From NCBI RefSeq assembly GCF_013620825.1, contig NZ_NJIC01000009.1:115856-179855 (forward strand): DNA of 64,000 bases, read 5' to 3'. A model generated the notes under the pieces. It was given only the letters and a program-made list of their open reading frames with translations. It did no database searches and was not told the DNA's origin. Each line of letters opens with the position of its first letter. Positions within the stretch are counted from its first letter, which is position 1. Source of the DNA: Rhodanobacter sp. PCA2. Lineage in GTDB: Bacteria; Pseudomonadota; Gammaproteobacteria; Xanthomonadales; Rhodanobacteraceae. This document shows positions 1 to 8,439 of the stretch, piece after piece. Both the position numbers and the translations under genes were made by a program.

Positions 1-1
1 T

Positions 2-601
2 CCCGCCCAGGCGGCGCTGTGGCAGCAGACGCGCAGGCAGCACTACATCAATTTCCGCGGCGGCCCGGCCTGCGACTACGTGCCGCCGCGCGACTGCCGC
101 GACGGCCAATGCATCGTGGGCGCCCTGCAGCACTACGTGGATGTCCTTCGCGACCGCTCGCAGCCGGACAGCGCCCGCCGCGAGGCGCTGATGTTCGTGG
201 TGCACTTCATGGGCGACGTGCACCAGCCGCTGCACGCCGGTTACCGCGACGACCTCGGCGGCAACAAATACCAGGTGCAGTTCGAGGGCAAGGGCAGCAA
301 CCTGCACCGGGTCTGGGACTCCGGCCTGCTGAAGACGCGCGGCCTGGAGTGGGAGGCGTACACGCAGCAGCTCGATGCGGAAGGCCCGGTGGCGCTGCCG
401 CCGACCATCGCGCCGCTGGACGATCCCTATGCGCAGTGGGCCGAGGAATCCTGCCGCATAACGGCGGAGCCGGGCTTCTACCCGGACGGCCACAAGATAG
501 ACCAGGCCTATGTCGATGCCGAGCTGCCGGTGGCCGAGACCCGGCTGCGCATCGCCGGGCGCCGCCTGGCCGAGGTGCTGAACCTTGCGTTCCTGGACTG
601 A
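2..601 (+). CDS. S1/P1 family nuclease, C-terminal part (5' end outside window)
   Basis: The last ~200 residues of an S1/P1-type nuclease, a family of secreted zinc enzymes that cleave single-stranded DNA/RNA and remove 3'-phosphates. The frame is open from base 2 and stops with TGA at 599-601, so the signal peptide and first metal ligands lie upstream of the window. Visible family marks are the block HFMGDVHQPLHAG, which supplies zinc-ligand His and Asp residues, then DLGGN and NLHRVWD, another ligand-bearing motif. Full-length relatives have about 270-300 residues, so roughly a third is missing here because of the window edge, not because of gene decay. The next gene starts about 120 bp downstream in the same direction and is functionally unrelated. 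Confidence 0.9.
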   Translation, partial: PAQAALWQQTRRQHYINFRGGPACDYVPPRDCRDGQCIVGALQHYVDVLRDRSQPDSARREALMFVVHFMGDVHQPLHAGYRDDLGGNKYQVQFEGKGSNLHRVWDSGLLKTRGLEWEAYTQQLDAEGPVALPPTIAPLDDPYAQWAEESCRITAEPGFYPDGHKIDQAYVDAELPVAETRLRIAGRRLAEVLNLAFLD

Positions 602-724
602 GGCGTCGCGCGCGGCGTTACATGGGGCATTACATACGAATGCAGCCCCGCATCGCGCCCGGCATCTGCTAGCCTCCCCGGCAGCCGAATGCATTCGGAC
701 GTCCATAGCCCATCAGGCCACCGC

Positions 725-2197
725 ATGACCCCCACCCCGCTGCGCCGCACCAAGATCGTCGCCACCCTGGGTCCCGCCACCGACGCACCCGGGATGCTCG
801 AACAGATCATCGCCAACGGCGTCGATGTCGTCCGCCTCAACCTTTCGCACGGCCAGCCCGACGACCATCGCGCCCGCGCCGCCGCGGTAAAGGCCGCCGC
901 CGCCGCCGCGGGCCGCGAGGTGGGCGTGCTCGCCGACCTGCAGGGGCCGAAGATCCGCGTGGAGAAATTCGCGAACGGCCCGATCCAGCTCGAGCTCGGC
1001 GAGCCGTTCGTGCTGGACTGCCGCGCCGACGCGCCGCCCGGCGACATCCACCGCGTGGGCGTGAGCTACCTCGACCTGCCGCGCGACGTGCGCCCCGGCG
1101 ACGTGCTGCTGCTGGACGACGGCCTGGTCGCGCTCACCGTGGAGGAGGTGGTGGGCACCGAGATCCGCTGCACCGTGCTGGTGGGCGGCAAGCTCTCCGA
1201 CCGCAAGGGCCTCAACCGCCAGGGCGGCGGCCTTTCCGTCTCCGCGCTGTCCGACAAGGACAAGGCCGACATCAAGCTCGCCGCCGAGATCGGCGCGGAT
1301 TTCCTCGCCGTCTCCTTCGTGCGCTCGGCCGAGGACATGCACCAGGCGCGTCGCCTGCTGCACGAGGCCGGCGGCAACGCCGCGCTGGTGTCCAAGATCG
1401 AGCGCGCCGACGCGATCCCCGTGCTGGGCGAGATCATCGACGCCTCCGACGTGGTGATGGTGGCGCGCGGCGATCTGGGCGTGGAGATCGGCGACGCCGA
1501 ACTGCCCGGTCTGCAGAAGAAGATCATCCGCGAGTCGGTGCAGCGCAACCGCGCCGTGATCACCGCCACGCAGATGCTGCAGTCGATGGTGCGCTCGCCC
1601 ATTCCCACGCGCGCCGAAGTGCTCGACGTGGCGAACGCGGTGATCGACGGCACCGACGCGGTGATGCTGTCGGAGGAGACCGCCGCCGGCGCCCATCCGG
1701 ACAAGGCGGTGGCGGCGATGGCGCGCATCTGCCTCGGCGCCGAGCGCCAGTTCGAGCCCAAGGAGGATCTGACCAACGCCGCCCCCCATCTAAGCCGCAC
1801 CGACCAGGCGATCGCGCTGGCCGCGATGGTGCTGGCGGCGCAGCTCGGCGTGCGCGCGATCGTGGCGCTCACCGAATCCGGCGCCACCGCGCAATGGCTG
1901 TCGCGCTACCGCAGCGCGGTGCCGATCTACGGCCTGTCGCCGTTCGCCGCCGCGCGCCGCCGCATGCAGGTGCTGCGCGACGTGCGCGCGGTGGAATTCA
2001 GCCACGGCGAGAACCAGAGCATGGCGTCGTCCACCCGCGCCGCGGTGCGGCTGCTGTTCGCCCAGGGCAAGCTGGTCGAAGGCGACAGCGTGGTCATCAC
2101 CTACGGCGACCGCGTGGGCCACGTGGGCGGCACCAACACGCTCAAGCTGCTGGCCGTGGGTGCGGGCGGCGCGGTGGACAGCCTGCGCGAACTCTGA
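725..2197 (+). CDS. pyk: Pyruvate kinase
   Basis: Pyruvate kinase converts phosphoenolpyruvate and ADP to pyruvate and ATP, the last step of glycolysis, in the cytoplasm. The 490-residue product opens with RRTKIVATLGPA, the family's usual N-terminus. It carries the metal/substrate block VMVARGDLGVEIG, then ITATQMLQSM and GTDAVMLSEETA, and ends with the regulatory C-terminal alpha/beta domain. An in-frame ATG at 689 exists, but it would add 12 residues unlike the family; the ATG at 725 places the conserved start correctly. Length is normal (470-490). Aldolase and transketolase genes follow within 5 kb on the same strand, so the area groups central carbon enzymes, although each gene seems to have its own terminator. 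Confidence 0.96.
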   Translation: MTPTPLRRTKIVATLGPATDAPGMLEQIIANGVDVVRLNLSHGQPDDHRARAAAVKAAAAAAGREVGVLADLQGPKIRVEKFANGPIQLELGEPFVLDCRADAPPGDIHRVGVSYLDLPRDVRPGDVLLLDDGLVALTVEEVVGTEIRCTVLVGGKLSDRKGLNRQGGGLSVSALSDKDKADIKLAAEIGADFLAVSFVRSAEDMHQARRLLHEAGGNAALVSKIERADAIPVLGEIIDASDVVMVARGDLGVEIGDAELPGLQKKIIRESVQRNRAVITATQMLQSMVRSPIPTRAEVLDVANAVIDGTDAVMLSEETAAGAHPDKAVAAMARICLGAERQFEPKEDLTNAAPHLSRTDQAIALAAMVLAAQLGVRAIVALTESGATAQWLSRYRSAVPIYGLSPFAAARRRMQVLRDVRAVEFSHGENQSMASSTRAAVRLLFAQGKLVEGDSVVITYGDRVGHVGGTNTLKLLAVGAGGAVDSLREL

Positions 2198-2279
2198 ACG
2201 GGGCGGTGCGCCCGCGGCGACACGGAACGGGCGCCCGGGGCTAGACTGGCCCCGCCGTCCCACTTCCACCGGAGCCCCC

Positions 2280-2720
2280 ATGAACTCCCGCGCGCGCCGT
2301 CTGGTCCGTTCCCTGCTGCTGATCCCGGCCCTGGCCTGCGCCGCGCCGGTGCTGGCGCAGGCGAACAGGATCGATCCGCAGAACCTGTACCACTACTGGA
2401 TCCTGCTCAACACCAAGGTCAACACCGATCTGCCGAACACCGGGCTCAACCTCACCAAGCCCGGCTGCGCGGCGGTGACCTACACGATCGGTTCCGACGG
2501 CGTGCCCATGCACGTGCAGCTGGCGAAGCTGGAGCCGAAGAGCGACCTCGGCCAGACCGCGGTGACCGCGGTGAAGAACTTCCGCTACGGCCCCTCGCTG
2601 ACCAACAAGATCGGCCAGCCCATCGCCACCTACTACATCGTGCCGTTCAATTCCCCCGACGACCCGGCCGCGAAACAGCAGCTGATCGACACCTGCAAGC
2701 TGCCCGGCTACGGCAGCTGA
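2280..2720 (+). CDS. Secreted small protein with TonB C-terminal-like domain
   Basis: A 146-residue protein starting at the ATG at 2280. Residues 1-27 form a signal peptide (arginine-rich start, a hydrophobic run LLLIPALACAAPVLA and a signal peptidase site near AQA), so it is probably periplasmic or outer-membrane associated. The rest resembles the small TonB C-terminal fold: a strand reading YTIGSDGVPMHVQL, then SDLGQTAVTAVKNFRYGP, which parallels the helix and strand of TonB/TolA-like domains. There is no membrane anchor or proline-rich linker, so it is not a classical TonB. Similar stand-alone secreted TonB-C-like proteins are common in Xanthomonadales. No specific function can be assigned. 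It is followed by a GC-rich hairpin terminator. Confidence 0.7.
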   Translation: MNSRARRLVRSLLLIPALACAAPVLAQANRIDPQNLYHYWILLNTKVNTDLPNTGLNLTKPGCAAVTYTIGSDGVPMHVQLAKLEPKSDLGQTAVTAVKNFRYGPSLTNKIGQPIATYYIVPFNSPDDPAAKQQLIDTCKLPGYGS

Positions 2721-2727
2721 GGCCCCG

Positions 2728-2756
2728 CGCCCGGCCCCGGACTGCGGGGCCGGGCG
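2728..2756 (+). terminator. GC-rich hairpin after the TonB-C-like gene
   Basis: An inverted repeat of about 11 bp (2729-2739 pairing with 2745-2755, core CCGGCCCCG/CGGGGCCGG) with a 5-base loop, starting 8 bases after the stop codon. The run of T that should follow is weak, so this is a likely but imperfect intrinsic terminator. Confidence 0.5.
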
Positions 2757-2763
2757 GTTCCGT

Positions 2764-2769
2764 TATAAT
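2764..2769 (+). promoter_or_regulatory. Perfect -10 box (TATAAT) upstream of the aldolase gene
   Basis: TATAAT occurs in an otherwise very GC-rich stretch, 84 bp before the aldolase start codon and just behind the preceding hairpin. No good -35 hexamer is seen at the expected distance. The 5' leader would be about 75 nt. Confidence 0.5.
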
Positions 2770-2852
2770 CTGCGGCTTTAATCACGCCGTCCCGCCGCGG
2801 GGCGGCGCCCACCCTCGCGCGGGCCGCTGTTGCCTCGCCGTACGGAGCCGTC

Positions 2853-3857
2853 ATGAGTATTGAAGATCTCGAAAGCGTCGCCCTGGCCATGGTGGCGCCC
2901 GGCAAGGGCATCATCGCCATCGATGAGTCGACCAACACCATCAAGAAGCGTTTCGAGGCCGTCGGCATCGAGAACAGCGAGGAAAACCGCCGCGCCTACC
3001 GCGAGCTGCTGCTCACCACGCCGGGCCTGAACGAGCACATCTCCGGCGCGATCCTGTACGACGAGACGATCCGCCAGTCCACCAGGGACGGCGTGCCGTT
3101 CACCCAGGTGATGAAGAAGGCCGGCATCATCCCCGGCATCAAGGTCGACAAGGGCCCGGTGCCGCTGGCCGGCTTCCCCGGCGACGTGGTCACCGAAGGC
3201 CTGGACGGCCTGCGTCCGCGCCTGGAGGAATACGTGAAGCTGGGCGCCCAGTTCGCCAAGTGGCGTGCGGTGATCAACATCTCCGACGACAACCCTTCCT
3301 CCACCGCGATCGAGGCGAACTGCCACGCGCTGGCCCGCTACGCCGCGCTGTGCCAGGAAGCCGGCCTGGTGCCGATGGTCGAGCCCGAAGTGATCATGGA
3401 CGGCGACCACAGCATCGAGGTGAGCTACGAGGTGCACGAAGCCGTGCTGCGCAGCCTGTTCAACGCGCTGTACGAGCAGAACGTGATGCTGGAAGGCACC
3501 ATCCTCAAGGTCAGCATGGTGATCCCGGGCAAGGATTCCTCCGAGCAGGCCGACGTCGAGGAAGTGGCCGAGGCCACCGTGCGCGTGCTGAAGACCTGCG
3601 TGCCGGCCTCGCTGCCGGGCATCGTGTTCCTCTCCGGCGGCCAGACCGACGAGCAGTCCACCGCCCACCTCAACGCGATGAACCGCATCGGCCCGCACCC
3701 GTGGCCGCTGTCGTTCTCCTACGGCCGCGCCATGCAGCAGGCCGCGCTGAAGCTGTGGGCCAAGGACATGAAGGCGAACTACGCCGAGGCGCAGAAGACC
3801 GTGCACGCGCGCGCCAGGGACAACGGCCTCGCCGCGCTGGGCCGCTGGAACGGCTGA
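2853..3857 (+). CDS. fda: Class I fructose-bisphosphate aldolase
   Basis: This enzyme interconverts fructose 1,6-bisphosphate with glyceraldehyde 3-phosphate and dihydroxyacetone phosphate through a lysine Schiff base. The 334-residue protein is of the animal-like class I type: it has GKGIIAIDESTNTIKKRF near the N-terminus, the WRAVINI strand, VPMVEPEVIMDGDH, the block EGTILKVSMVIPG holding the Schiff-base lysine, and LPGIVFLSGGQTDEQ near the C-terminus. Length (about 340) is normal, and the ATG start gives the standard N-terminus. A TATAAT box lies 84 bp upstream and a strong bidirectional terminator lies about 30 bp downstream. In Xanthomonadales this class I enzyme commonly serves as the glycolytic/gluconeogenic aldolase. 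Confidence 0.95.
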   Translation: MSIEDLESVALAMVAPGKGIIAIDESTNTIKKRFEAVGIENSEENRRAYRELLLTTPGLNEHISGAILYDETIRQSTRDGVPFTQVMKKAGIIPGIKVDKGPVPLAGFPGDVVTEGLDGLRPRLEEYVKLGAQFAKWRAVINISDDNPSSTAIEANCHALARYAALCQEAGLVPMVEPEVIMDGDHSIEVSYEVHEAVLRSLFNALYEQNVMLEGTILKVSMVIPGKDSSEQADVEEVAEATVRVLKTCVPASLPGIVFLSGGQTDEQSTAHLNAMNRIGPHPWPLSFSYGRAMQQAALKLWAKDMKANYAEAQKTVHARARDNGLAALGRWNG

Positions 3858-3888
3858 GCCCTCCAGTCGTCCGCGGTCGCAAAAAGAG

Positions 3889-3917
3889 ACGGGCGCCTTG
3901 CGGCGCCCGTTTCGTTT
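3889..3917. terminator. Bidirectional terminator between aldolase and first OMP gene
   Basis: A perfect 9-bp stem ACGGGCGCC/GGCGCCCGT (3889-3897, 3902-3910) with loop TTGC. It is followed by TTCGTTTT on the plus strand and preceded by an A-run (3881-3885) that reads as T on the minus strand. It serves the convergent aldolase and outer-membrane protein genes. Confidence 0.85.
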
Positions 3918-3939
3918 TGCCCATGGATCGATGCCGCGC

Positions 3940-4533
3940 TCAGAAGCGGTATTCCGCGCTGACCGAAACCATGTCGGTGCTGAGGTCCACGTTGCGGCGC
4001 TGGGCGTCGAAGTAGTCGTAGTTCAGGCCGACGCTGAGGTTGCGGTTGAGGTTGTAGCCCACGCCCGCACCGGCGTACCAACTGGTGTCGTCCAGGCTCT
4101 TGCGCACCGGGTTCACCTCGTTGCTGAGGCCGTGGCCGGTCCAGCTGTAGACGCCGGCGCGACCGCTCAGGTACCAGTCCCGGCTGAGGTCGAAGCGGGC
4201 GTTGGCGCCGGCGGTCCAGCCATGCAGCTGCGACTTGCCGCGCTCGATCACCGGCGAGCTGTTGAAGATGTTCCTGGCGTGGATGTTGCCAAGGTCGTTG
4301 TAGCCCACCTCGGCACCCAGCGCGAAGTTCGGCGCCAGCGACCAGCGGTAGCCGCCGTTCAGGGCGTAACCGGTGTCGTGGCCGTCGTACGGGCCGTTGT
4401 TGATCGCGGTGCGACCCACGTTGCCGTTGACGAACCAGCCGGCGTTGTCGGACGGCGCGTTCTGCGCGAACGCGGCGGGGATGGTCAGCATGCCGGCAGC
4501 GGCGAGCGAGAGGGCGAGCAAGGTCTTCTTCAT
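3940..4533 (-). CDS. OmpA-like beta-barrel outer membrane protein (copy 1)
   Basis: A 197-residue outer membrane protein. The start is the ATG at 4533, preceded by an AGGAG ribosome site; it gives a clean signal peptide (MKKTLLALSLAAAG...AAFAQ). The mature part alternates polar and hydrophobic residues with many Gly/Tyr/Asn turns (NGGYRWSLAPNFALGAEVGYNDLG, given here only as an example stretch) and ends in EYRF, the terminal phenylalanine signal used by the BAM machinery. It resembles the small eight-strand OmpA/Ail-type barrels; there is no peptidoglycan-binding domain. A paralogue lies immediately upstream in the same orientation (4769-5503), with a matching upstream box and a nearly identical terminator. 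Specific function, such as adhesion, stress or porin-like roles, cannot be told. Confidence 0.85.
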   Translation of the reverse strand: MKKTLLALSLAAAGMLTIPAAFAQNAPSDNAGWFVNGNVGRTAINNGPYDGHDTGYALNGGYRWSLAPNFALGAEVGYNDLGNIHARNIFNSSPVIERGKSQLHGWTAGANARFDLSRDWYLSGRAGVYSWTGHGLSNEVNPVRKSLDDTSWYAGAGVGYNLNRNLSVGLNYDYFDAQRRNVDLSTDMVSVSAEYRF

Positions 4534-4671
4534 GGAGATTTCTCCTGTTATGGAAAGGCGGTCGCCGGCCGGTTGGGGAAAGGGACGGTGCCGCGTGGGC
4601 CGATGGGACATCGGCGTCACATGTCCTTAGATCGGGTTCGCCAGGAGAAATTCAATACTCGTGAGTATAAT

Positions 4672-4688
4672 ATTAAGGAAAGATTAAG
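4672..4688 (-). promoter_or_regulatory. CTTAA-N6-CTTAA box upstream of OMP copy 1
   Basis: Read on the minus strand, two CTTAA half-sites start 11 bp apart, 139 bp before the start codon. The plus-strand sequence is ATTAAGG-AAAGA-TTAAG. The same element occurs at 5645-5661, 142 bp before the paralogous gene. An 11-bp direct repeat is typical of OmpR/PhoB-family response-regulator sites; the identity of the regulator is unknown. A possible -10 (TATACT) follows it at once. Confidence 0.55.
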
Positions 4689-4716
4689 ATTCATGGCAAG
4701 GTCGGGGCGGCCCAAA

Positions 4717-4744
4717 AAGAACGGGCGCCGAGGCGCCCGTTCTT
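4717..4744 (-). terminator. Terminator of OMP copy 2
   Basis: A 12-bp palindromic stem (4717-4728 with 4733-4744; core ACGGGCGCC/GGCGCCCGT), followed on the minus strand by a T-rich tail. It sits about 27 bp after the OMP copy 2 stop codon. The core is identical to the terminator behind OMP copy 1. Confidence 0.8.
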
Positions 4745-4768
4745 CAGCTTTTACAGCGAGTTGCGATC

Positions 4769-5503
4769 TCAGAAGCGGTATTCGCCGGCGATCGAGACGA
4801 TGCCGGTGGAGCGCTTCAGGCCCGTGGAGACCTCGCCGGTGGTCGTGTCCTTGATCTTGCCGGCATTGGCGTGGAAGTAGTCGTACTGCACGCCCACGCC
4901 CACATGCTCGTTGATGTCCCAGCCGGTGCCGAGACCCGCGTACCAGCTGCTGCGGTCCGAACGGCCGCCGCTGGTCAGGCCCAGGTCCTGCCCGATGCTG
5001 TTGTTGAAGCTGTGGTCGTTGTCGTTGGAGCGGAAATAGCCGCCATGGGCGCTGAGGTACCACTGCTGCGTCAGGTTGATGCGGCCGTTGGCGCCAAGCA
5101 GCCAGCCGCGCAGGGCATTGGTGCTGGAGGTCTGGTTGACGTCCTGCGAGTTGAAGACATTCTTCACGCGGAAGTTGCCGAGGTCGGCGTAGCCGGCCTC
5201 CAGGCCCAGGCCCAGGTCGTTGCCGACCTTCCAGCGATAGCCGCCGAGCACGCCGTAACCGGTGCGCCGACCCTTCTCGCCCTTGAGGAAATTGAAACCG
5301 GAGCCGTTGCTGCCGAAGCCGCCGGTGTCGCTGCCATTGGTGCGGCCGACGTTGGCGCCGATGAACCAGTTGCCGCTGCCAATCGGCTGGCTGGACTGGT
5401 AGTTGCCGCTGCCTTGGGCGGGAGCGGTGTTGTCCTGGGCGAAGACGGGAGCGGCGACCAGGCCGATGCTCGCGAAAGTGAGGACAAGCAGGGACTTCTT
5501 CAT
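4769..5503 (-). CDS. OmpA-like beta-barrel outer membrane protein (copy 2)
   Basis: A 244-residue paralogue of the preceding gene. The ATG at 5503 has an AGGAG site and yields a signal peptide (MKKSLLVLTFASIG...PVFAQ). The mature protein shares the layout GNWFIGANVGRT, GYGVLGGYRW, LGLEAGYADLG and RGWLLGANGRINLTQQWYLS with copy 1 and also ends in EYRF. An extra Gly/Ser/Asn-rich segment follows the signal peptide (about residues 25-45), and longer loops account for the greater length. It is probably an eight-strand barrel in the outer membrane. Both copies have their own upstream CTTAA box and their own terminator, so they look like a duplicated transcription unit rather than an operon. Function unknown beyond outer-membrane location. 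Confidence 0.85.
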   Translation of the reverse strand: MKKSLLVLTFASIGLVAAPVFAQDNTAPAQGSGNYQSSQPIGSGNWFIGANVGRTNGSDTGGFGSNGSGFNFLKGEKGRRTGYGVLGGYRWKVGNDLGLGLEAGYADLGNFRVKNVFNSQDVNQTSSTNALRGWLLGANGRINLTQQWYLSAHGGYFRSNDNDHSFNNSIGQDLGLTSGGRSDRSSWYAGLGTGWDINEHVGVGVQYDYFHANAGKIKDTTTGEVSTGLKRSTGIVSIAGEYRF

Positions 5504-5644
5504 GGGAATTACTCCTCTTTTGTGGGAACGGACACAGCCTTGGGGACAGGGGAAAGGGCGAACGTGTCCGTGCATGGCCTTTCCGGCCATGCGGGGGATT
5601 AGAACGATATGGGCCTGAAGGGTTTCCATACCCGGCAGTGTGGA

Positions 5645-5661
5645 ATTAAGGTTGAGTTAAG
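5645..5661 (-). promoter_or_regulatory. CTTAA-N6-CTTAA box upstream of OMP copy 2
   Basis: The same 11-bp direct repeat as at 4672-4688 (plus-strand ATTAAGG-TTGAG-TTAAG), 142 bp before the start codon. A shared GTAT-N-GAA follows at the same distance in both copies and may mark the -10 region. This intergenic stretch (5504-5739) also holds the transketolase leader. Confidence 0.55.
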
Positions 5662-5739
5662 TAGGGACTTGCGGGCGACAGCGACGGCGTGGATCGGCGA
5701 CAATGGGAACCTTTCGCCGCCCCTTCCCGGAGAAGACCC

Positions 5740-7740
5740 ATGACCACCCGCCGCCAACTTGCCAACGCCGTGCGCGCCCTCGCCATGGACGCCGTGGAAA
5801 AGGCCAAGTCCGGCCACCCGGGCATGCCGATGGGCATGGCCGACATCGCCGAGGTGCTGTGGAACGACTTCCACAGCCACAACCCGGCCAACCCGCACTG
5901 GTTCAACCGCGACCGCTTCCTGCTCTCCAACGGCCACGGCTCCATGCTGCAGTACGCGCTGCTGCACCTGAGCGGCTACGACCTGCCGATGAGCGAGCTG
6001 GAGCGCTTCCGCCAGCTGCATTCCAAGACCCCGGGCCATCCCGAGGCGCATGAGACGGTGGGCGTGGAAACCACCACCGGCCCGCTGGGCCAGGGCATCG
6101 CCAACGGCGTGGGCTTCGCGCTGGCCGAGAAGGTGCTGGCCGAGCGCTACAACCGCCCCGGCTTCGACGTGGTCGATCACCACACCTGGGTGTTCTGCGG
6201 CGACGGCTGCCTGATGGAAGGCATCTCGCAGGAGGCGATCTCGCTGGCCGGCACCTGGAAGCTGGGCAAGCTCACCCTGATCTACGACGACAACAACATT
6301 TCCATCGACGGCGAGGTGCCGGGCTGGTTCACCGACGACACCGCGGCGCGCTTCGAGGCCTGCGGCTGGCACGTGATCCGCGACGTGGACGGCCACGACG
6401 CCGAGAAGATCAAGGCCGCCATCGCCGCCGCCAAGGCCGAGACCGGCAAGCCTTCCCTCGTGATGTGCAAGACCATCATCGGCTTCGGTTCGCCCAACAA
6501 GGAAGGCACCGAAGCCTGCCACGGCGCGCCGCTGGGCAAGGACGAGATCGCCGCCGCGCGCGACATGCTGGACTGGCGCTACGCCCCGTTCGAGATCCCC
6601 GCCGAGATCTATGCCGGCTGGGACGCGAAGCAGGCCGGCGCGAAGCGCGAGGCGGCATGGAACGCGCTGTTCGCCGACTACGCCAGGGCGAACCCGGAAC
6701 TGGCTGCCGAGCTGCAGCGCCGTCTCGCCGCGAAGCTGCCGGAAAACTGGGCGGCCGAATCGCAGGCCTACGTCGAGAAGATGCAGGCCGAGGGTCCGGA
6801 CGTGGCCAGCCGCAAGGCCTCGCAGATGGCGCTGAACGCGTTCGGCCCGCTGCTGCCGGAGCTGATCGGCGGCTCGGCGGATCTCGCCGGCTCCAACCTC
6901 ACGATCTGGAAGGGTTCGGTCAGCGTCACCGAGACCAGCCCGGCCGCGAACTACATCCACTACGGCGTGCGCGAGTTCGGCATGACCGCGATCGGCACCG
7001 GCCTGGCGCTGCACGGCGGCTTCATCCCCTACGACGCCACCTTCCTGGTGTTCTCCGACTACGCGCGCAACGCGGTGCGCATGAGCGCGCTGATCCCCGC
7101 GCATTCCATCCACGTCTACACCCACGACTCGATCGGCCTGGGCGAGGACGGCCCCACCCACCAGCCGGTGGAACACCTGGCCACCTTGCGCTACATCCCG
7201 AACAACCGCGTGTGGCGCCCCTGCGACGCGGTGGAATCGGCGGCGTCGTGGAAGGCGGCGATCGAGCGCAAGGACGGCCCGTCCTGCCTGGTGTTCTCGC
7301 GCCAGACGCTCAAGCACCAGCAGCGCAACGCGCAGCAGGTGGCCGACATCGCGCGCGGCGCCTATGTGCTGTCCGATCCGGCCGACACGAAGTTCAAGGC
7401 CATCCTGATCGCCACCGGCTCCGAGGTGGAGCTGGCGATGGAAGCGATGCGCACGCTGGCCCAGCAGGGCGTGCCGGTGCGCGTGGTGTCGATGCCGTGC
7501 ACCGAGAGCTTCGACGCGCAGCCGCTGGAATACCGCGAAGGCGTGCTGCCCGGCTGGTGCCGTGCGCGCGTGGCCGTGGAGGCCGCCATCACCGACTTCT
7601 GGCGCAAGTACGTGGGCCTGGACGGCGAAGTGATCGGCATGACGACGTTCGGCGCCTCGGCCCCGGCCGAGCAGCTGTTCGACTACTTCGGCATCACGGT
7701 GACGAACGTGGTCGATGCGGTGAAGCGCGTCGCCGGCTGA
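5740..7740 (+). CDS. tkt: Transketolase
   Basis: A thiamine-diphosphate enzyme of the pentose phosphate pathway, moving two-carbon units between sugar phosphates in the cytoplasm. The 666-residue product is full length. It has [18 protein letters not shown] at the N-terminus, [14 protein letters not shown], and the ThDP/metal motif with [13 protein letters not shown] and [11 protein letters not shown] central pyrimidine domain follows with [19 protein letters not shown] and [19 protein letters not shown], and the C-terminal domain has ATGSEVELA. The ATG at 5740 has a GGAGA ribosome site and starts at the family's usual [19 protein letters not shown]; an upstream ATG at 5689 would add 17 unrelated residues. 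A strong hairpin terminator follows. Confidence 0.97.
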   Translation: MTTRRQLANAVRALAMDAVEKAKSGHPGMPMGMADIAEVLWNDFHSHNPANPHWFNRDRFLLSNGHGSMLQYALLHLSGYDLPMSELERFRQLHSKTPGHPEAHETVGVETTTGPLGQGIANGVGFALAEKVLAERYNRPGFDVVDHHTWVFCGDGCLMEGISQEAISLAGTWKLGKLTLIYDDNNISIDGEVPGWFTDDTAARFEACGWHVIRDVDGHDAEKIKAAIAAAKAETGKPSLVMCKTIIGFGSPNKEGTEACHGAPLGKDEIAAARDMLDWRYAPFEIPAEIYAGWDAKQAGAKREAAWNALFADYARANPELAAELQRRLAAKLPENWAAESQAYVEKMQAEGPDVASRKASQMALNAFGPLLPELIGGSADLAGSNLTIWKGSVSVTETSPAANYIHYGVREFGMTAIGTGLALHGGFIPYDATFLVFSDYARNAVRMSALIPAHSIHVYTHDSIGLGEDGPTHQPVEHLATLRYIPNNRVWRPCDAVESAASWKAAIERKDGPSCLVFSRQTLKHQQRNAQQVADIARGAYVLSDPADTKFKAILIATGSEVELAMEAMRTLAQQGVPVRVVSMPCTESFDAQPLEYREGVLPGWCRARVAVEAAITDFWRKYVGLDGEVIGMTTFGASAPAEQLFDYFGITVTNVVDAVKRVAG

Positions 7741-7757
7741 TACGCGGGCCTCGCCCA

Positions 7758-7793
7758 AACGAAAACGCCGCGGCTTGCCGCGGCGTTTTCGTT
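7758..7793. terminator. Bidirectional terminator between tkt and gph
   Basis: A 16-bp perfect inverted repeat (7758-7773 with 7778-7793) with loop CTTG. Its GC core is GCCGCGG and its arms include GAAAAC/GTTTTC, giving a T-run at the 3' side on both strands. It terminates the convergent tkt and gph transcripts. Confidence 0.88.
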
Positions 7794-7806
7794 GGTGGCG
7801 GAAGCG

Positions 7807-8439
7807 TCAGGCCGCCAGCAGCGCGGCGAGCTGCGCCGGATCGTGCGCCAGCGCCTGCGCGCCAGCCAGTTCCAGTTCCTCGCGGCTGCCGAAACCCCAC
7901 AGCACGCCGACGCCGCGCACGCGGTTCGCCAAGGCGCCTTCGATGTCGAAGCGGCGGTCGCCGATCATCGCGGCCTGCTCGGGCTGGGCGCCGAAATCCG
8001 CGAGCGCGGCGGCGATCATCGACGCCTTTTCGCTGTGTGCGCTGGACGGATCGGGGCCGTACAGGCGCGTGAACGCGTCGCCGAACGGCAGGTGCTCGAC
8101 GATGGGCCGGGCGTGGCGCTCGGGTTTGCTGGTGACCACGGCCAGCGTGTGGCCGGCAGCCTGCAGGCGCTCGATGGTCGCCGCCATGCCGGGGTAGACC
8201 GCGTGCTCGCGCCAGCCCAGCGTGGCGAAGCGCTCGTGGTAGTAGTCCACCGCCGCCTCCACGCGCCCGGCGTCGTGGTCCAGCAGCGGCGCGAAGCCGT
8301 GGCGCAGCGGCGGACCGATCCATGGCCGCAGGTCGGCCGGCGCCGCTACGCCCAGCTTGTCGAAGGCGTAGCGGATGCAGGCGGTGATGCCGGGCTCGGA
8401 ATCGATCAGCGTGCCGTCGAGGTCGAACAGGCAGAGCAT
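7807..8439 (-). CDS. gph: HAD-family phosphoglycolate phosphatase
   Basis: A 210-residue haloacid-dehalogenase-type phosphatase. Motif I is FDLDGTLIDSEPG (nucleophile Asp 6), motif II is the VVTSKPE region, and motif III/IV are in MIGDRRFDIEGALAN, all in the right order; the helical cap lies after motif I. This fits Gph, which removes the phosphate of 2-phosphoglycolate (from DNA repair or side reactions of glycolytic enzymes), though HAD substrate ranges are broad. The start ATG (8439-8437) overlaps the TAA of pgk by one base, so the two genes are co-transcribed and translation is probably coupled. A longer frame reading through pgk is only a shadow. Confidence 0.85.
   Translation of the reverse strand: MLCLFDLDGTLIDSEPGITACIRYAFDKLGVAAPADLRPWIGPPLRHGFAPLLDHDAGRVEAAVDYYHERFATLGWREHAVYPGMAATIERLQAAGHTLAVVTSKPERHARPIVEHLPFGDAFTRLYGPDPSSAHSEKASMIAAALADFGAQPEQAAMIGDRRFDIEGALANRVRGVGVLWGFGSREELELAGAQALAHDPAQLAALLAA

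Noticed and set aside
5599..7758. 719-residue open frame opposite transketolase
   Set aside because: His/Arg/Gly-rich translation without domains; it is the antisense frame of a high-GC gene.
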